A stretch of 64,000 nt of DNA from Frondihabitans sp. Leaf304. Its GTDB lineage: Bacteria > Actinomycetota > Actinomycetes > Actinomycetales > Microbacteriaceae. Shown here one piece after another: positions 22,401 through 30,472 of the stretch (the stretch's first letter is position 1; each line of letters opens with the position of its first letter). The notes beneath the pieces are model-generated. The model was not told the DNA's origin. It saw only the letters and a program-made list of their open reading frames with translations, and ran no database searches. The stretch is from contig NZ_LMNV01000005.1 of NCBI RefSeq assembly GCF_001423105.1, forward strand, positions 321,019-385,018, given 5' to 3'. The translations under genes and the position numbers were made by a program.

Positions 22401-22431
22401 ATCCGAACATCGGGTCCAAGGATCCAGGCAC

Positions 22432-22464
22432 GGCCCCGCTGCACTCCGGTGCGGCGGGGCCTTT
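22432..22464 (+). terminator. Rho-independent terminator after rpoC
   Basis: A strong hairpin with 13-base arms, GGCCCCGCTGCAC and GTGCGGCGGGGCC (one T-G pair), loop TCCG, followed by TTT. Confidence 0.85.
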
Positions 22465-22520
22465 CCGCGTCCCCCGCCGGGCTCCCTCCGCCCCGCGCCC
22501 TGATGCTCTCCGCCCCTGAT

Positions 22521-22605
22521 GCAAATTTGAAGGAAAAACCCCCGGCCGGCAACGAAAACATCAGGATCCGGCGGGGTCGCTCCTCGGTTTCTCCTTCGAA
22601 TTCGG
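22521..22605. repeat. Dispersed intergenic inverted-end repeat, copy 3
   Basis: Left arm GCAAATTTGAAGGAAAAAC (22521-22539), right arm GTTTCTCCTTCGAATTCGG (22587-22605), GGATCC at 22564-22569, 24 bases after the left arm and 17 before the right arm, the same spacing as copy 2. It lies between the rpoC terminator and the acetyltransferase gene. Confidence 0.85.
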
Positions 22606-22628
22606 GTGGGCGCCCCTGACGCGGCAGG

Positions 22629-23675
22629 ATGGACGGCATGGATCAGGCACCGAAATCCCTCCGCGATCGGGCAGCTGCCCCCGCCACCGTCGACCGGCCG
22701 CTCACGCCCGGCGTCACCTGGCGACCGGCTACGGCCCACGAAGCCGCAGCGATCACCGCCCTCGAGCGCGAGGCCGGCGCCGTCGACCACCCCCGCTACG
22801 TCGTGACGCTGGAAGAAATGCAGCACGATCTCACGCGCGACGGGGTCGACCTCGACCGCGATTCTCTCGTCGGGTTCGATGAAAACAGCGCGCTCGTCGC
22901 ATACGCGCTCTCGACCCTCCTCCCGTTCGACGAGGTGACAGGGGTCGCCAAAGTCGTGGTGGATGGGAGCGTCCGTCTCGACCGACGCGGCGAGGGTATC
23001 GGGCAGGCTTTGATGCGGTGGCACGAGGCGCGGGGGCGTCAGCAGCTCGCGAGTGTCGAGGGGGCACACCCCGGCTGGCTCATCACCTTCGCAGACGAGG
23101 CGGCGACGGACAAGATCGGCCTGCACGAGCAATGGGACTACGAGCTGCGGCGGTGGTGGTTCGAGCTGACCCGCGCCCTCGACGACGAGATCGGTGACGT
23201 GCCGCTGGATCCTGCGCTTCGTCTCGAGCCTTTCACCGCCGCGCTGTCGGAGCGCACGCGCCTCGCTCGCAACGACGTCTTCCGCGATCACTGGGGATCG
23301 CAGGCCACGCCGGCGGCTGACTGGGAGGTCGCTCGGGCATTGCCGACCGCGCGACCCGATCTCTCGTTCGTCGCCGTTGACCCGGCAACCGACGAGGTCG
23401 TGGCATTCGTGCTGTCGAGCGTCAACGAGGAGGAGTGGGCGGCAGCCGGGCACTCCTTCGGCTACATCGACTACGTGGGGGTGCGCCGCGGGTGGCGAGG
23501 CCGCAAGGTCGCGCAGGCGCTGCTCAACCACACGATGCGCTCCTTTCGCGACGCCGGGCTCTCGCACGCGACCCTCGACGTCGATTCCGAGAGCCCGACC
23601 GGTGCGACGGGACTCTACGCCGGCCTCGGGTTCACGCCTATCAACCGATCGGTCACTCTGCTCAAAGAGTTCTAG
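22629..23675 (+). CDS. Double-domain GNAT N-acetyltransferase
   Basis: 348 residues with two GNAT folds. The N-terminal one (about 25-170) has a weak acetyl-CoA loop, VRLDRRGEGIGQALMRWHEA; the C-terminal one (about 190-348) has the full pattern, DYVGVRRGWRGRKVAQALLN followed by LDVDSESPTGATGLYAGLGF. Tandem GNATs of this kind include mycothiol synthase (MshD), but the sequence is not close enough to assign that role. ATG at 22629; a second ATG three codons on is possible. It stands alone between rpoC and the pilus locus. Confidence 0.8.
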   Translation: MDGMDQAPKSLRDRAAAPATVDRPLTPGVTWRPATAHEAAAITALEREAGAVDHPRYVVTLEEMQHDLTRDGVDLDRDSLVGFDENSALVAYALSTLLPFDEVTGVAKVVVDGSVRLDRRGEGIGQALMRWHEARGRQQLASVEGAHPGWLITFADEAATDKIGLHEQWDYELRRWWFELTRALDDEIGDVPLDPALRLEPFTAALSERTRLARNDVFRDHWGSQATPAADWEVARALPTARPDLSFVAVDPATDEVVAFVLSSVNEEEWAAAGHSFGYIDYVGVRRGWRGRKVAQALLNHTMRSFRDAGLSHATLDVDSESPTGATGLYAGLGFTPINRSVTLLKEF

Positions 23676-23860
23676 CAGCGGGGCTAACCACCCCAGGATC
23701 CGCCGGCTAGACACCGAGAACAGCACGCGCCCCCAACGGGTGCCACTCCGATTGGGACGTGTACCCCGCACGGCGATCGGGTGACACTTGCCTGGTCCGC
23801 TCCCCATGGCGGGCTCGGTCGCGTGCACCGTTCGCGGCCCCCTGTCCTAGGAGGTTCCGC

Positions 23861-25528
23861 ATGGCGTCGATGACCGAGATCCTGATCTTGCACGGTCTTC
23901 TGCCGATCGAGCAGCTCGACCTGATGAGCAATCCGGCCGACGAAGAGGCGAGCGTTCGCGACCTCCTGGCGCGCGGTGTCGTCTCCGAGCTGCAGATCGC
24001 GAAGGCGCGCGCTCAGGCGGCAGGCATGTCGTTCGTCGAGCTCGTCGACTACCCGGTCGACCGCAACGCCGTCACGATGGTCTCCGCCGCGATCGCACGG
24101 CGCCACGGTGCGCTGCCGATCTCGATCCAGGGCGGGCTGCTGCTCGTTGCCGTCAGCGATGCCGGCAACGTCTTCGCCCTCGACGACGTGCGCGCCGCCT
24201 CGCGGATGCCCATCGAATGGGTGATGGCGGAGAAGGGCGATCTCAAGACCGCCATCGACCGCTACATCCGTGCCGACGACGAGCTGAACGACCTCACCTC
24301 CACGCTGGAGGAGGAGAACACCGTCCAGAATCAGAGCGCGATGGACATCGCGGGCAGCCCTGACGACGACGTGCCGATCGTCCGATTCGTCAACCTGCTG
24401 GTCAGCCAGGCGATCACCGACCAGGCCTCCGACATCCACATCGAGCCCGGCGAGAACGAGGTGCGGGTCCGCTACCGCATCGACGGCGTGCTCCACGAGA
24501 TGCAGCCGGCCCCCAAGAGCATCCAGAACGGCGTCATCTCGCGCCTCAAGATCATGAGCGAGATCGACATCGCCGAGCGTCGCCGCCCGCAGGACGGCCG
24601 CATGTCGGTTCGCCACGGCAACCGGCAGATCGACCTCCGCGTGGCGACCCTTCCCACGGTGTGGGGCGAGAAGGTCGTCATGCGAATCCTCGACAACTCG
24701 AACACGTCGATGAGCCTGCGCGACCTCAACATGCTCGAGCGCAACTTCGACGTCTTCGCCGAGTCGTATTCGAAGCCCTACGGCATGATCCTCGTCACCG
24801 GCCCGACCGGATCGGGCAAGTCGACGACGCTATACACGACGCTCAACGCGGTCGCGCGGCCCGAGATCAATGTGATCACGGTCGAAGACCCGGTCGAGTA
24901 CCGCATGCCCGGCATCAACCAGGTGCAGGTCAACCCGAAGGCCGGCCTCACGTTCGCCAGCGCACTGCGCAGCATTCTCCGCTCCGACCCCGACGTCGTC
25001 CTCCTCGGCGAAATCCGCGACCACGAGACCGCGCAGATCGCCATCGAGGCGTCGCTCACCGGTCACCTCGTGCTCTCCACGCTTCACACGAATGACGCCC
25101 CGAGCGCTATCGTCCGATTGACTGAGATGGACATCGAGCCGTTCCTCGTCGGCTCCGCGCTCGACTGCGTGGTCGCCCAGCGTCTGGCGCGTCGGCTCTG
25201 CGACCGGTGCAAGCGCCCCGCCGAGTACACACCGATGCACCTGAATGCGCTCAAGTTCCACATCGACCCCGATCTCGCGCCGCCGGTCGTGTTCGAGCCC
25301 GTCGGCTGCCAGTCGTGCTCCAACACCGGCTACCGCGGCCGCGTCGCCCTTCACGAGGTCATGGCGGTCTCCGAAGACATCGAGCGCCTCGCCGTCAAAC
25401 GCGCCTCCAGCGCCGAAATCGCGCGGCTCGCTCAGGAGCAGGGCATGCTCACGCTCCGCCAGGACGGCTGGGAGAAGGCCAAGCAGGGCCTCACCAGCGT
25501 CGAAGAGATCCTCCGCGTCGTGGCCTAG
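23861..25528 (+). CDS. pilB: Type IV pilus extension ATPase PilB
   Basis: Hexameric cytoplasmic ATPase that powers pilus extension. 555 residues: N-terminal GspE/MshEN-like domain (1-130), then the ATPase domain with Walker A GPTGSGKST (314-322), the Asp box VITVEDPVEYR, Walker B LLGEIRD (382-388) and His box STLHTND. Zinc-binding cysteines lie at 447, 450, 483 and 486, typical for PilB and absent from PilT. The ATG at 23861 has a strong AGGAGG ribosome site; the open frame upstream is non-coding. It is the first gene of the pilus locus. Confidence 0.95.
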   Translation: MASMTEILILHGLLPIEQLDLMSNPADEEASVRDLLARGVVSELQIAKARAQAAGMSFVELVDYPVDRNAVTMVSAAIARRHGALPISIQGGLLLVAVSDAGNVFALDDVRAASRMPIEWVMAEKGDLKTAIDRYIRADDELNDLTSTLEEENTVQNQSAMDIAGSPDDDVPIVRFVNLLVSQAITDQASDIHIEPGENEVRVRYRIDGVLHEMQPAPKSIQNGVISRLKIMSEIDIAERRRPQDGRMSVRHGNRQIDLRVATLPTVWGEKVVMRILDNSNTSMSLRDLNMLERNFDVFAESYSKPYGMILVTGPTGSGKSTTLYTTLNAVARPEINVITVEDPVEYRMPGINQVQVNPKAGLTFASALRSILRSDPDVVLLGEIRDHETAQIAIEASLTGHLVLSTLHTNDAPSAIVRLTEMDIEPFLVGSALDCVVAQRLARRLCDRCKRPAEYTPMHLNALKFHIDPDLAPPVVFEPVGCQSCSNTGYRGRVALHEVMAVSEDIERLAVKRASSAEIARLAQEQGMLTLRQDGWEKAKQGLTSVEEILRVVA

Positions 25529-25620
25529 ACCCCGACACCGCCGTGGCGCGAGCCAGGACGACCCCGACGTGGCGCTGGGCCACGCACGATCACGATCACC
25601 CCCACGAACGGACACCCACG

Positions 25621-27234
25621 ATGAGTGACTCGCTCTACGATCCGCAGACGCCGCCGAACGGCACTTCGCGTCCCGTGTACTCCCTCGACGACGCCGCCGA
25701 TGCGGCTCCCGCCGGTGGCTGGACGCCCGCCCCCGTCGGCAGCCGGCGCTGGGCTCGCGAGCAGCCGTCGTCGCCGCTGTCGCCGGGCGTGACGGCGTTC
25801 CCCGACCTGGTCGTTCCGGCGTCCGCCGCGATGCTCGACTCCCGCTCCGCCGGCCTCCCGCCGGCGCCCGACTCGCCCCGGGTGTTCGACCTTCCCGCTC
25901 CGACCGATGCTCCGGTGTGGCCCACGTCGTCGTTCCCGTCGCCGGCGGCCGTCCCCGCGACGACCCCGTTCACCCCGGCTCCCGCCGCACCGGTCCACCG
26001 CATCGAGAGCGCAGGATCCGCGCCAGCCACCGCAGCATTCGACCCCCTGGGCGCTACCGCCGGCATCGAGCTCAGCCACCACGCTCGCACCGACGCCGAC
26101 AAGGAGCTCATCGAGGCTCTCTGCCAGGTCGTGCACCAGGGCGCGTCCGACCTCCACATCACGGTCGACGCCGCTCCCACCATCCGGGTCGACGGGCACC
26201 TCCAGCCGGCCATGTCGCCGGAGCCGTGGGATCGCGCGAAAGTGCAGCAGGCCCTGGCCAGCCTCCTGACGGCCGACCGTCAGGATCAATTCGACACCGA
26301 GCTCGAGCTCGACTTCGCGTACACGCTCTCGCCCGAGTCGCGGTTCCGCGTGAACTTCTACCAGCAGCGCGGCGTGCTCGGCGCCGTGTTCCGTCTCATC
26401 CCCACCGAGATCAAGACGCTCGACCAGCTCGGCATGGACCCGGTCATCGGCAAGTTCGCCGGTCTGCCCCGCGGGCTCGTCCTCGTGACCGGACCGACCG
26501 GATCCGGAAAGTCGACGACTCTCGCGGCCCTGATCGACCTGGTCAACGAGACGCGTGCCGACCACATCGTCACCGTCGAAGACCCGATCGAATTCATGCA
26601 CACCCACAAGAAGGCCCTGGTCAATCAGCGGGAGGTGGGCGCAGATACGCACAGTTTCGCCAATGCGCTCAAGCACGTGCTGCGCCAGGATCCTGATGTC
26701 ATCCTCATCGGCGAGCTCCGCGACCTCGAGACCATCTCGGTCGCGTTGACCGCCGCCGAGACCGGCCACCTCGTCTTCGCGACCCTGCACACGCAGGATG
26801 CTGCGCAGACCATCGACCGCGTCATCGACGTGTTCCCGCCGCACCAGCAGGATCAGGTGCGGACGCAGCTCGCCGCCACCCTGCGCGGCGTCGTCTGCCA
26901 GACCCTCGTTCCGCGTGCCACGGGTCGCGGGCGCATCGTGGCCACCGAGATCATGATGATGACGCCGGCTGTCGGCAACCTCATCCGCGAGGGCAAGACG
27001 TACCAGATCTCGTCGTCGATGCAGGCCGGCCGCGAACTCGGAATGCACACCATGGACCAGGATCTCGCCGACCTGGTCAACACCGGAAAGATCACGCTCA
27101 AGGCGGCCATGGAGAAGGTGCACGACGAAGAGGGCTTCCACCGCCTCGTCACGCGCACCGACACCGGCGCCGGCACGGGCATGGACGCCGGCGGCATCGA
27201 TTTCGGTGACGCCTTCTCGAGGAGTGAGCACTGA
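25621..27234 (+). CDS. pilT: Type IV pilus retraction ATPase PilT, with long N-terminal extension
   Basis: The motor for pilus retraction and twitching. From about residue 155 it is a normal PilT: ASDLHI, Walker A GPTGSGKST (291-299), Asp box VTVEDPIEF, Walker B LIGELRDLETI, and the PilT-specific AVGNLIREGK (450-459; AIRNLIRE in well-known PilT). The first 150 or so residues are a Pro/Ala/Ser-rich, probably disordered extension not found in standard PilT, hence 537 residues instead of about 350. The ATG at 25621 follows pilB by 92 bases. It overlaps pilC by one base (TGATG). Confidence 0.92.
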   Translation: MSDSLYDPQTPPNGTSRPVYSLDDAADAAPAGGWTPAPVGSRRWAREQPSSPLSPGVTAFPDLVVPASAAMLDSRSAGLPPAPDSPRVFDLPAPTDAPVWPTSSFPSPAAVPATTPFTPAPAAPVHRIESAGSAPATAAFDPLGATAGIELSHHARTDADKELIEALCQVVHQGASDLHITVDAAPTIRVDGHLQPAMSPEPWDRAKVQQALASLLTADRQDQFDTELELDFAYTLSPESRFRVNFYQQRGVLGAVFRLIPTEIKTLDQLGMDPVIGKFAGLPRGLVLVTGPTGSGKSTTLAALIDLVNETRADHIVTVEDPIEFMHTHKKALVNQREVGADTHSFANALKHVLRQDPDVILIGELRDLETISVALTAAETGHLVFATLHTQDAAQTIDRVIDVFPPHQQDQVRTQLAATLRGVVCQTLVPRATGRGRIVATEIMMMTPAVGNLIREGKTYQISSSMQAGRELGMHTMDQDLADLVNTGKITLKAAMEKVHDEEGFHRLVTRTDTGAGTGMDAGGIDFGDAFSRSEH

Positions 27235-28460
27235 TGGCCGCCAGTCTGACCTACGCCTACCGGGGGCGCGATTCCGCCGGCAAGGTCGTCAAGGGGAAGG
27301 TCGAGGCCTCGAGCGAGGGCGCGGTCGTCTCGCGCCTCCGCACCATGGGCGTCGCGCCGATCGCGATCTCGGAGTCGAGCAGCACGGGTCTCCAGCGCGA
27401 GATCTCGATCCCCGGCTTCTCGAAGGGCGTCAAGCTCAAAGACCTCGCGATCATGAGCCGCCAGATGTCGACGATGATCTCGTCGGGTCTGTCGCTGCTG
27501 CGCACCCTCTCGATCCTCTCCGAGCAGACCGAGAACGAGAAGCTCGCCAAGATCCTCACCGAGGTGCGCGAGGACGTCGAGACCGGTGTGTCGTTTTCCG
27601 ACGCCATCGGCAAGCACGCGCAGTACCTCCCGCCGATCATGATCAACATGGTCCGCGCCGGTGAGACGGGCGGGTTCCTCGACTCGGCCCTTGACTCGCT
27701 CGCGACGAACTTCGAGAAGGAGGTCAAGCTGACCGGCACCATCAAGTCGGCGATGACCTACCCGGTCGTCGTGCTGGCGATGTCGATCATCGCCGTCATC
27801 GTGATGCTGACGTTCATCGTGCCGATCTTCAGCAGCATGTTCGCGTCGCTCGGGGGCAAGCTTCCCCTGCCGACTCAGCTGCTCGTCTACGCCTCGCATG
27901 CGATGGTCTACGTCGTTCCCATCGGGGCTGTCGCTCTCCTCGCCTTCTCGGCCTGGTGGCGCGTCAACAAGAACACCGAGAAGGTCCGTAGCGTCGTCGA
28001 CCCGCTCAAGCTCAAGCTGCCGGTCTTCGGCCCGCTGATCCGCAAGATCGCCATCGCACGTTTCAGCCGCAACTTCTCGAACATGATCGGCGCCGGTGTG
28101 CCGATCCTGACCGCCCTCCGCATCGTGGGGGAGGTCTCGGGCAACTACGTGCTGCAGAAGGCCCTCGTCACGGTGGCCGAGTCGGTGCGCCAGGGCGAGT
28201 CGATCGCCGTGCCGCTGTCGGAGGCCGGTGTGTTCCCCGCGATGGTCACGCAGATGATCTCGGTCGGAGAAGACGCAGGATCCCTCGAAACCATGCTCGA
28301 GAAGATCGCGCTCTTCTACGACGCCGAAGTGCAGGCGACGACCGAGGCGCTCACGTCCCTCATCGAGCCGCTCCTGATCGCCTTCCTCGGCGTCGTGGTC
28401 GGCGGCATGATCGTCGCCCTCTACCTGCCGATCTTCCAGATCACGTCGCTGATCCACTGA
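27234..28460 (+). CDS. pilC: Type IV pilus inner-membrane platform protein PilC
   Basis: 408 residues with two T2SF/GspF domains (about 70-195 and 270-395) and the three membrane helices of the family; motifs include SRQMSTMISSGLSLLRTL and the second-copy RNFSNMIGAGVPILTALRIV. PilC links the PilB/PilT motors to the growing pilin fibre. The N-terminal YRGRDSAGKVVKGKVEA is family-typical. Overlaps pilT by one base; 41 bases to the first pilin gene. Confidence 0.95.
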   Translation: MAASLTYAYRGRDSAGKVVKGKVEASSEGAVVSRLRTMGVAPIAISESSSTGLQREISIPGFSKGVKLKDLAIMSRQMSTMISSGLSLLRTLSILSEQTENEKLAKILTEVREDVETGVSFSDAIGKHAQYLPPIMINMVRAGETGGFLDSALDSLATNFEKEVKLTGTIKSAMTYPVVVLAMSIIAVIVMLTFIVPIFSSMFASLGGKLPLPTQLLVYASHAMVYVVPIGAVALLAFSAWWRVNKNTEKVRSVVDPLKLKLPVFGPLIRKIAIARFSRNFSNMIGAGVPILTALRIVGEVSGNYVLQKALVTVAESVRQGESIAVPLSEAGVFPAMVTQMISVGEDAGSLETMLEKIALFYDAEVQATTEALTSLIEPLLIAFLGVVVGGMIVALYLPIFQITSLIH

Positions 28461-28501
28461 GCTCGGCTCGCCCCCTCACCCGCCACCCGAACGGACCCTT
28501 T

Positions 28502-28984
28502 GTGACCACGCTCCTCACCGCCCTCCAGCGGCGCCGAAAAACAGTGCTTCAGGATCCCGACCGAGGTTTCACGCTCATCGAGCTCTTGGTCGTCGTGATC
28601 ATCATCGGCATCCTCGCCGCCATCGCGATTCCCGTGTACCTCGGCGTGCAGAACAACGCGAAGGACTCCGGTGTTCAGTCGGACCTCGCCAACCTGAAGA
28701 CGGCTGCGGTGAGCATCCAGACGAGCAACGGTTCGGCGCTGGCCGCGGCCAAGACGACCTGGACTTCCACGGCGGCGTTCGACACCACCACCAGTCAGGC
28801 CGGGGCGACACTCGGGTCCAGCACGACGAGCCTGACCTTCTACCCGAACGGCACGAGCTACTGCCTCCTCGGAATCTCGAAGTCGGGCAAGAGTTTCGCG
28901 GCGACCGATTTGCTCGGAGTCGCCAAGGGCTCCTGCACGACCGCCGGCCTGTTCTCGACGACGAATGTCACCTCCGCGCCCTGA
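28502..28984 (+). CDS. pilA: Type IV major pilin 1 (class III signal peptide)
   Basis: 160-residue prepilin. A 22-residue basic leader ends in Gly22, followed by FTLIELLVVVIIIGILAAIA; cleavage by PilD leaves N-methyl-Phe and Glu at position 5. The body is Ser/Thr-rich and has two cysteines (in YCLLG and GSCTT) that would close the C-terminal D-region loop, as in pilins 2 and 3. GTG start with no clear ribosome site; it follows pilC by 41 bases and is ended by a strong terminator. Confidence 0.9.
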   Translation: MTTLLTALQRRRKTVLQDPDRGFTLIELLVVVIIIGILAAIAIPVYLGVQNNAKDSGVQSDLANLKTAAVSIQTSNGSALAAAKTTWTSTAAFDTTTSQAGATLGSSTTSLTFYPNGTSYCLLGISKSGKSFAATDLLGVAKGSCTTAGLFSTTNVTSAP

Positions 28985-29008
28985 CCCATCAGGTGAAAGC
29001 TGCTCAAG

Positions 29009-29043
29009 CCTCGGTGCCCCACGGGGTGCCGAGGTTTTTCTTT
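29009..29043 (+). terminator. Rho-independent terminator after pilin 1
   Basis: Hairpin CCTCGGTGCCC-CACG-GGGTGCCGAGG type (11 or 12 pairs, two of them G-T) at 29009-29034, followed by TTTTTCTTT. It should separate pilB-T-C-pilin 1 from the next pilin. Confidence 0.88.
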
Positions 29044-29091
29044 GGCCGCTCACGGTCAACTGGCCCCTGATCGGGGGTTCTGTTACCCCTA

Positions 29092-29162
29092 ACTGGGGCC
29101 AGGGTTTGCTGAGAAACCCCCCGGATGCGGGATTCTCCCCCCGATCCCGCGCTCGTAGCGTC
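29092..29162 (+). promoter_or_regulatory. Promoter region of pilin 2 (conserved three-block array)
   Basis: Three blocks match the region before pilin 3 at identical spacing: ACTGGGGCCAGG (29092-29103), 11 bases, AACCCCCCGG plus GCGGGATTCT (29115-29136), 19 bases, TAGCGTC (29156-29162). The last block is a plausible -10 box, with about 60 bases of leader to the ATG. A perfect 8-base inverted pair CTGGCCCC/GGGGCCAG (29060-29067, 29095-29102) overlaps the first block. Confidence 0.65.
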
Positions 29163-29222
29163 TATCTCGGCAGGCAGGGCTTGCCTCCTCGATCACCCCT
29201 CCCTCCCTCGACAGGATTCAAA

Positions 29223-29690
29223 ATGTACGCAGCACTGATGGGCAAGCTCAACGCTCGCCGTAAGAACCTCACCCAGGACGCCGACAAGGGCTTCACACTC
29301 ATCGAGCTCCTGGTCGTCGTGATCATCATCGGCATCCTCGCCGCCATCGCGATCCCCGTGTACCTCGGCGTGCAGAACAATGCGAAGAGCTCCGCCACGC
29401 AGTCCGACCTGACGAACTTCAAGACCGCCGTCGTTAGCCTCCAGACGTCCGGAACAACCGTCTCGACTCTCGCTGCTACCTACAACTCGACGTCTGACCT
29501 GACGTCCGCCCTCACCGGCGCCGGTGCCACTCGCGGATCGAACACGACCACGATCAAGATGATCATGAACGGCACCAACGCCTACTGCGTTCAAGGCGAC
29601 TCGAGCTCGGGTGTCTCGTTTGCCGAGACCGACCAGCTCGGTGTCGCCAAGGGCACCTGCTCGACCGGTGGAGCCTTCGTCGCCGGCTAA
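29223..29690 (+). CDS. pilA: Type IV major pilin 2
   Basis: 155-residue prepilin; leader of 23 residues (MYAALMGKLNARRKNLTQDA, DKG), cut before FTLIELLVVV. The first 65 residues are almost identical to pilin 3, including nucleotide sequence, showing a recent duplication; the C-terminal half has diverged. Two cysteines (AYCVQG, GTCSTGG) match the D-region of pilin 1. It has its own promoter block and is flanked by hairpins, so it is probably a single-gene unit expressed strongly. The open frame upstream of the ATG is non-coding. Confidence 0.92.
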   Translation: MYAALMGKLNARRKNLTQDADKGFTLIELLVVVIIIGILAAIAIPVYLGVQNNAKSSATQSDLTNFKTAVVSLQTSGTTVSTLAATYNSTSDLTSALTGAGATRGSNTTTIKMIMNGTNAYCVQGDSSSGVSFAETDQLGVAKGTCSTGGAFVAG

Positions 29691-29714
29691 TCCCTACCTC
29701 ACTGAGCCATCGAG

Positions 29715-29742
29715 GGGCGGTTCCGCTGATGCGGGACCGCCC
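29715..29742 (+). terminator. Hairpin after pilin 2, probable terminator
   Basis: GGGCGGTTCCGC-TGAT-GCGGGACCGCCC, 12 pairs with one T-G; only a weak T-rich stretch follows. Confidence 0.6.
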
Positions 29743-29782
29743 TTGCGGGTTATCACGAGGGCGGCTCTCGGGGTTGCCCCGG

Positions 29783-29853
29783 ACTGGGGTCAGGAAATCG
29801 GGCCGAACCCCCCGGACGCGGGATTCTGTACCCCTTCCCCCGCAAATAGCGTC
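29783..29853 (+). promoter_or_regulatory. Promoter region of pilin 3 (conserved three-block array)
   Basis: ACTGGGGTCAGG (29783-29794), 11 bases, AACCCCCCGG plus GCGGGATTCT (29806-29827), 19 bases, TAGCGTC (29847-29853): same blocks and spacing as at 29092-29162, while the spacers differ. About 64 bases of leader precede the ATG. Confidence 0.65.
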
Positions 29854-29917
29854 AGTAGTGGCAGGCCGAGCTTGCCGCCACCCCTCCCACTCCCTTCATC
29901 TCCGACAGGACGAGAAC

Positions 29918-30382
29918 ATGTACGCAACACTCATGGGCAAGCTCAACGCTCGCCGTAAGAACCTCACGCAGGATGGCGACAAGGGCTTCACGCTCATCGA
30001 GCTCCTCGTCGTCGTCATCATCATCGGCATCCTCGCCGCGATCGCCATCCCGGTGTACCTCGGCGTACAGAACAACGCCAAGGCTTCCGCCACGCAGTCG
30101 GATCTGACCAACGCGAAGACTGCCGTCATCTCGATCCAGACGACGAGCGGCAGCCTTCCTGCCTCGACGACAGACCTGAGCGGTGTCACCAACATCAGCG
30201 ACGCGGGATTCACCAAAGGGACGAACACCGGCACCATCACGTTGAAGACAACCGGAACAGCTTTCTGCGTGTCCGCTTGGAGCGCCTCGGGTGACGTCTA
30301 CTACGCGACGGATTCGTCCGGAGTGACGAAGCTGAGCGGCACCATCCCCACAACCTGCACGAGCCCCACCGTCAAGCCGTAA
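29918..30382 (+). CDS. pilA: Type IV major pilin 3
   Basis: 154-residue prepilin with leader ending KG and mature start FTLIELLVVV. It is nearly identical to pilin 2 up to about residue 65 and then differs, with cysteines at AFCVSAW and near the C-terminus (TTCTSP). The mature subunit should assemble into the same fibre. ATG chosen by comparison with pilin 2. The three pilins may give alternative fibres or a mixed fibre. Confidence 0.92.
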   Translation: MYATLMGKLNARRKNLTQDGDKGFTLIELLVVVIIIGILAAIAIPVYLGVQNNAKASATQSDLTNAKTAVISIQTTSGSLPASTTDLSGVTNISDAGFTKGTNTGTITLKTTGTAFCVSAWSASGDVYYATDSSGVTKLSGTIPTTCTSPTVKP

Positions 30383-30393
30383 GAAGCATGCCG

Positions 30394-30425
30394 CGGGGCA
30401 GGCGCCCGACACAGCGTCTGCCCCG
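30394..30425 (+). terminator. Hairpin after pilin 3
   Basis: CGGGGCAG-GCGC ... GCGT-CTGCCCCG, a strong stem without a T-tract. It may be a partial terminator or an mRNA stabiliser that sets high pilin versus low minor-pilin expression. Confidence 0.45.
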
Positions 30426-30472
30426 AACCGCCCGAATCCGCCAGCGACGACCACCTCAGGAGGTGACCACGA

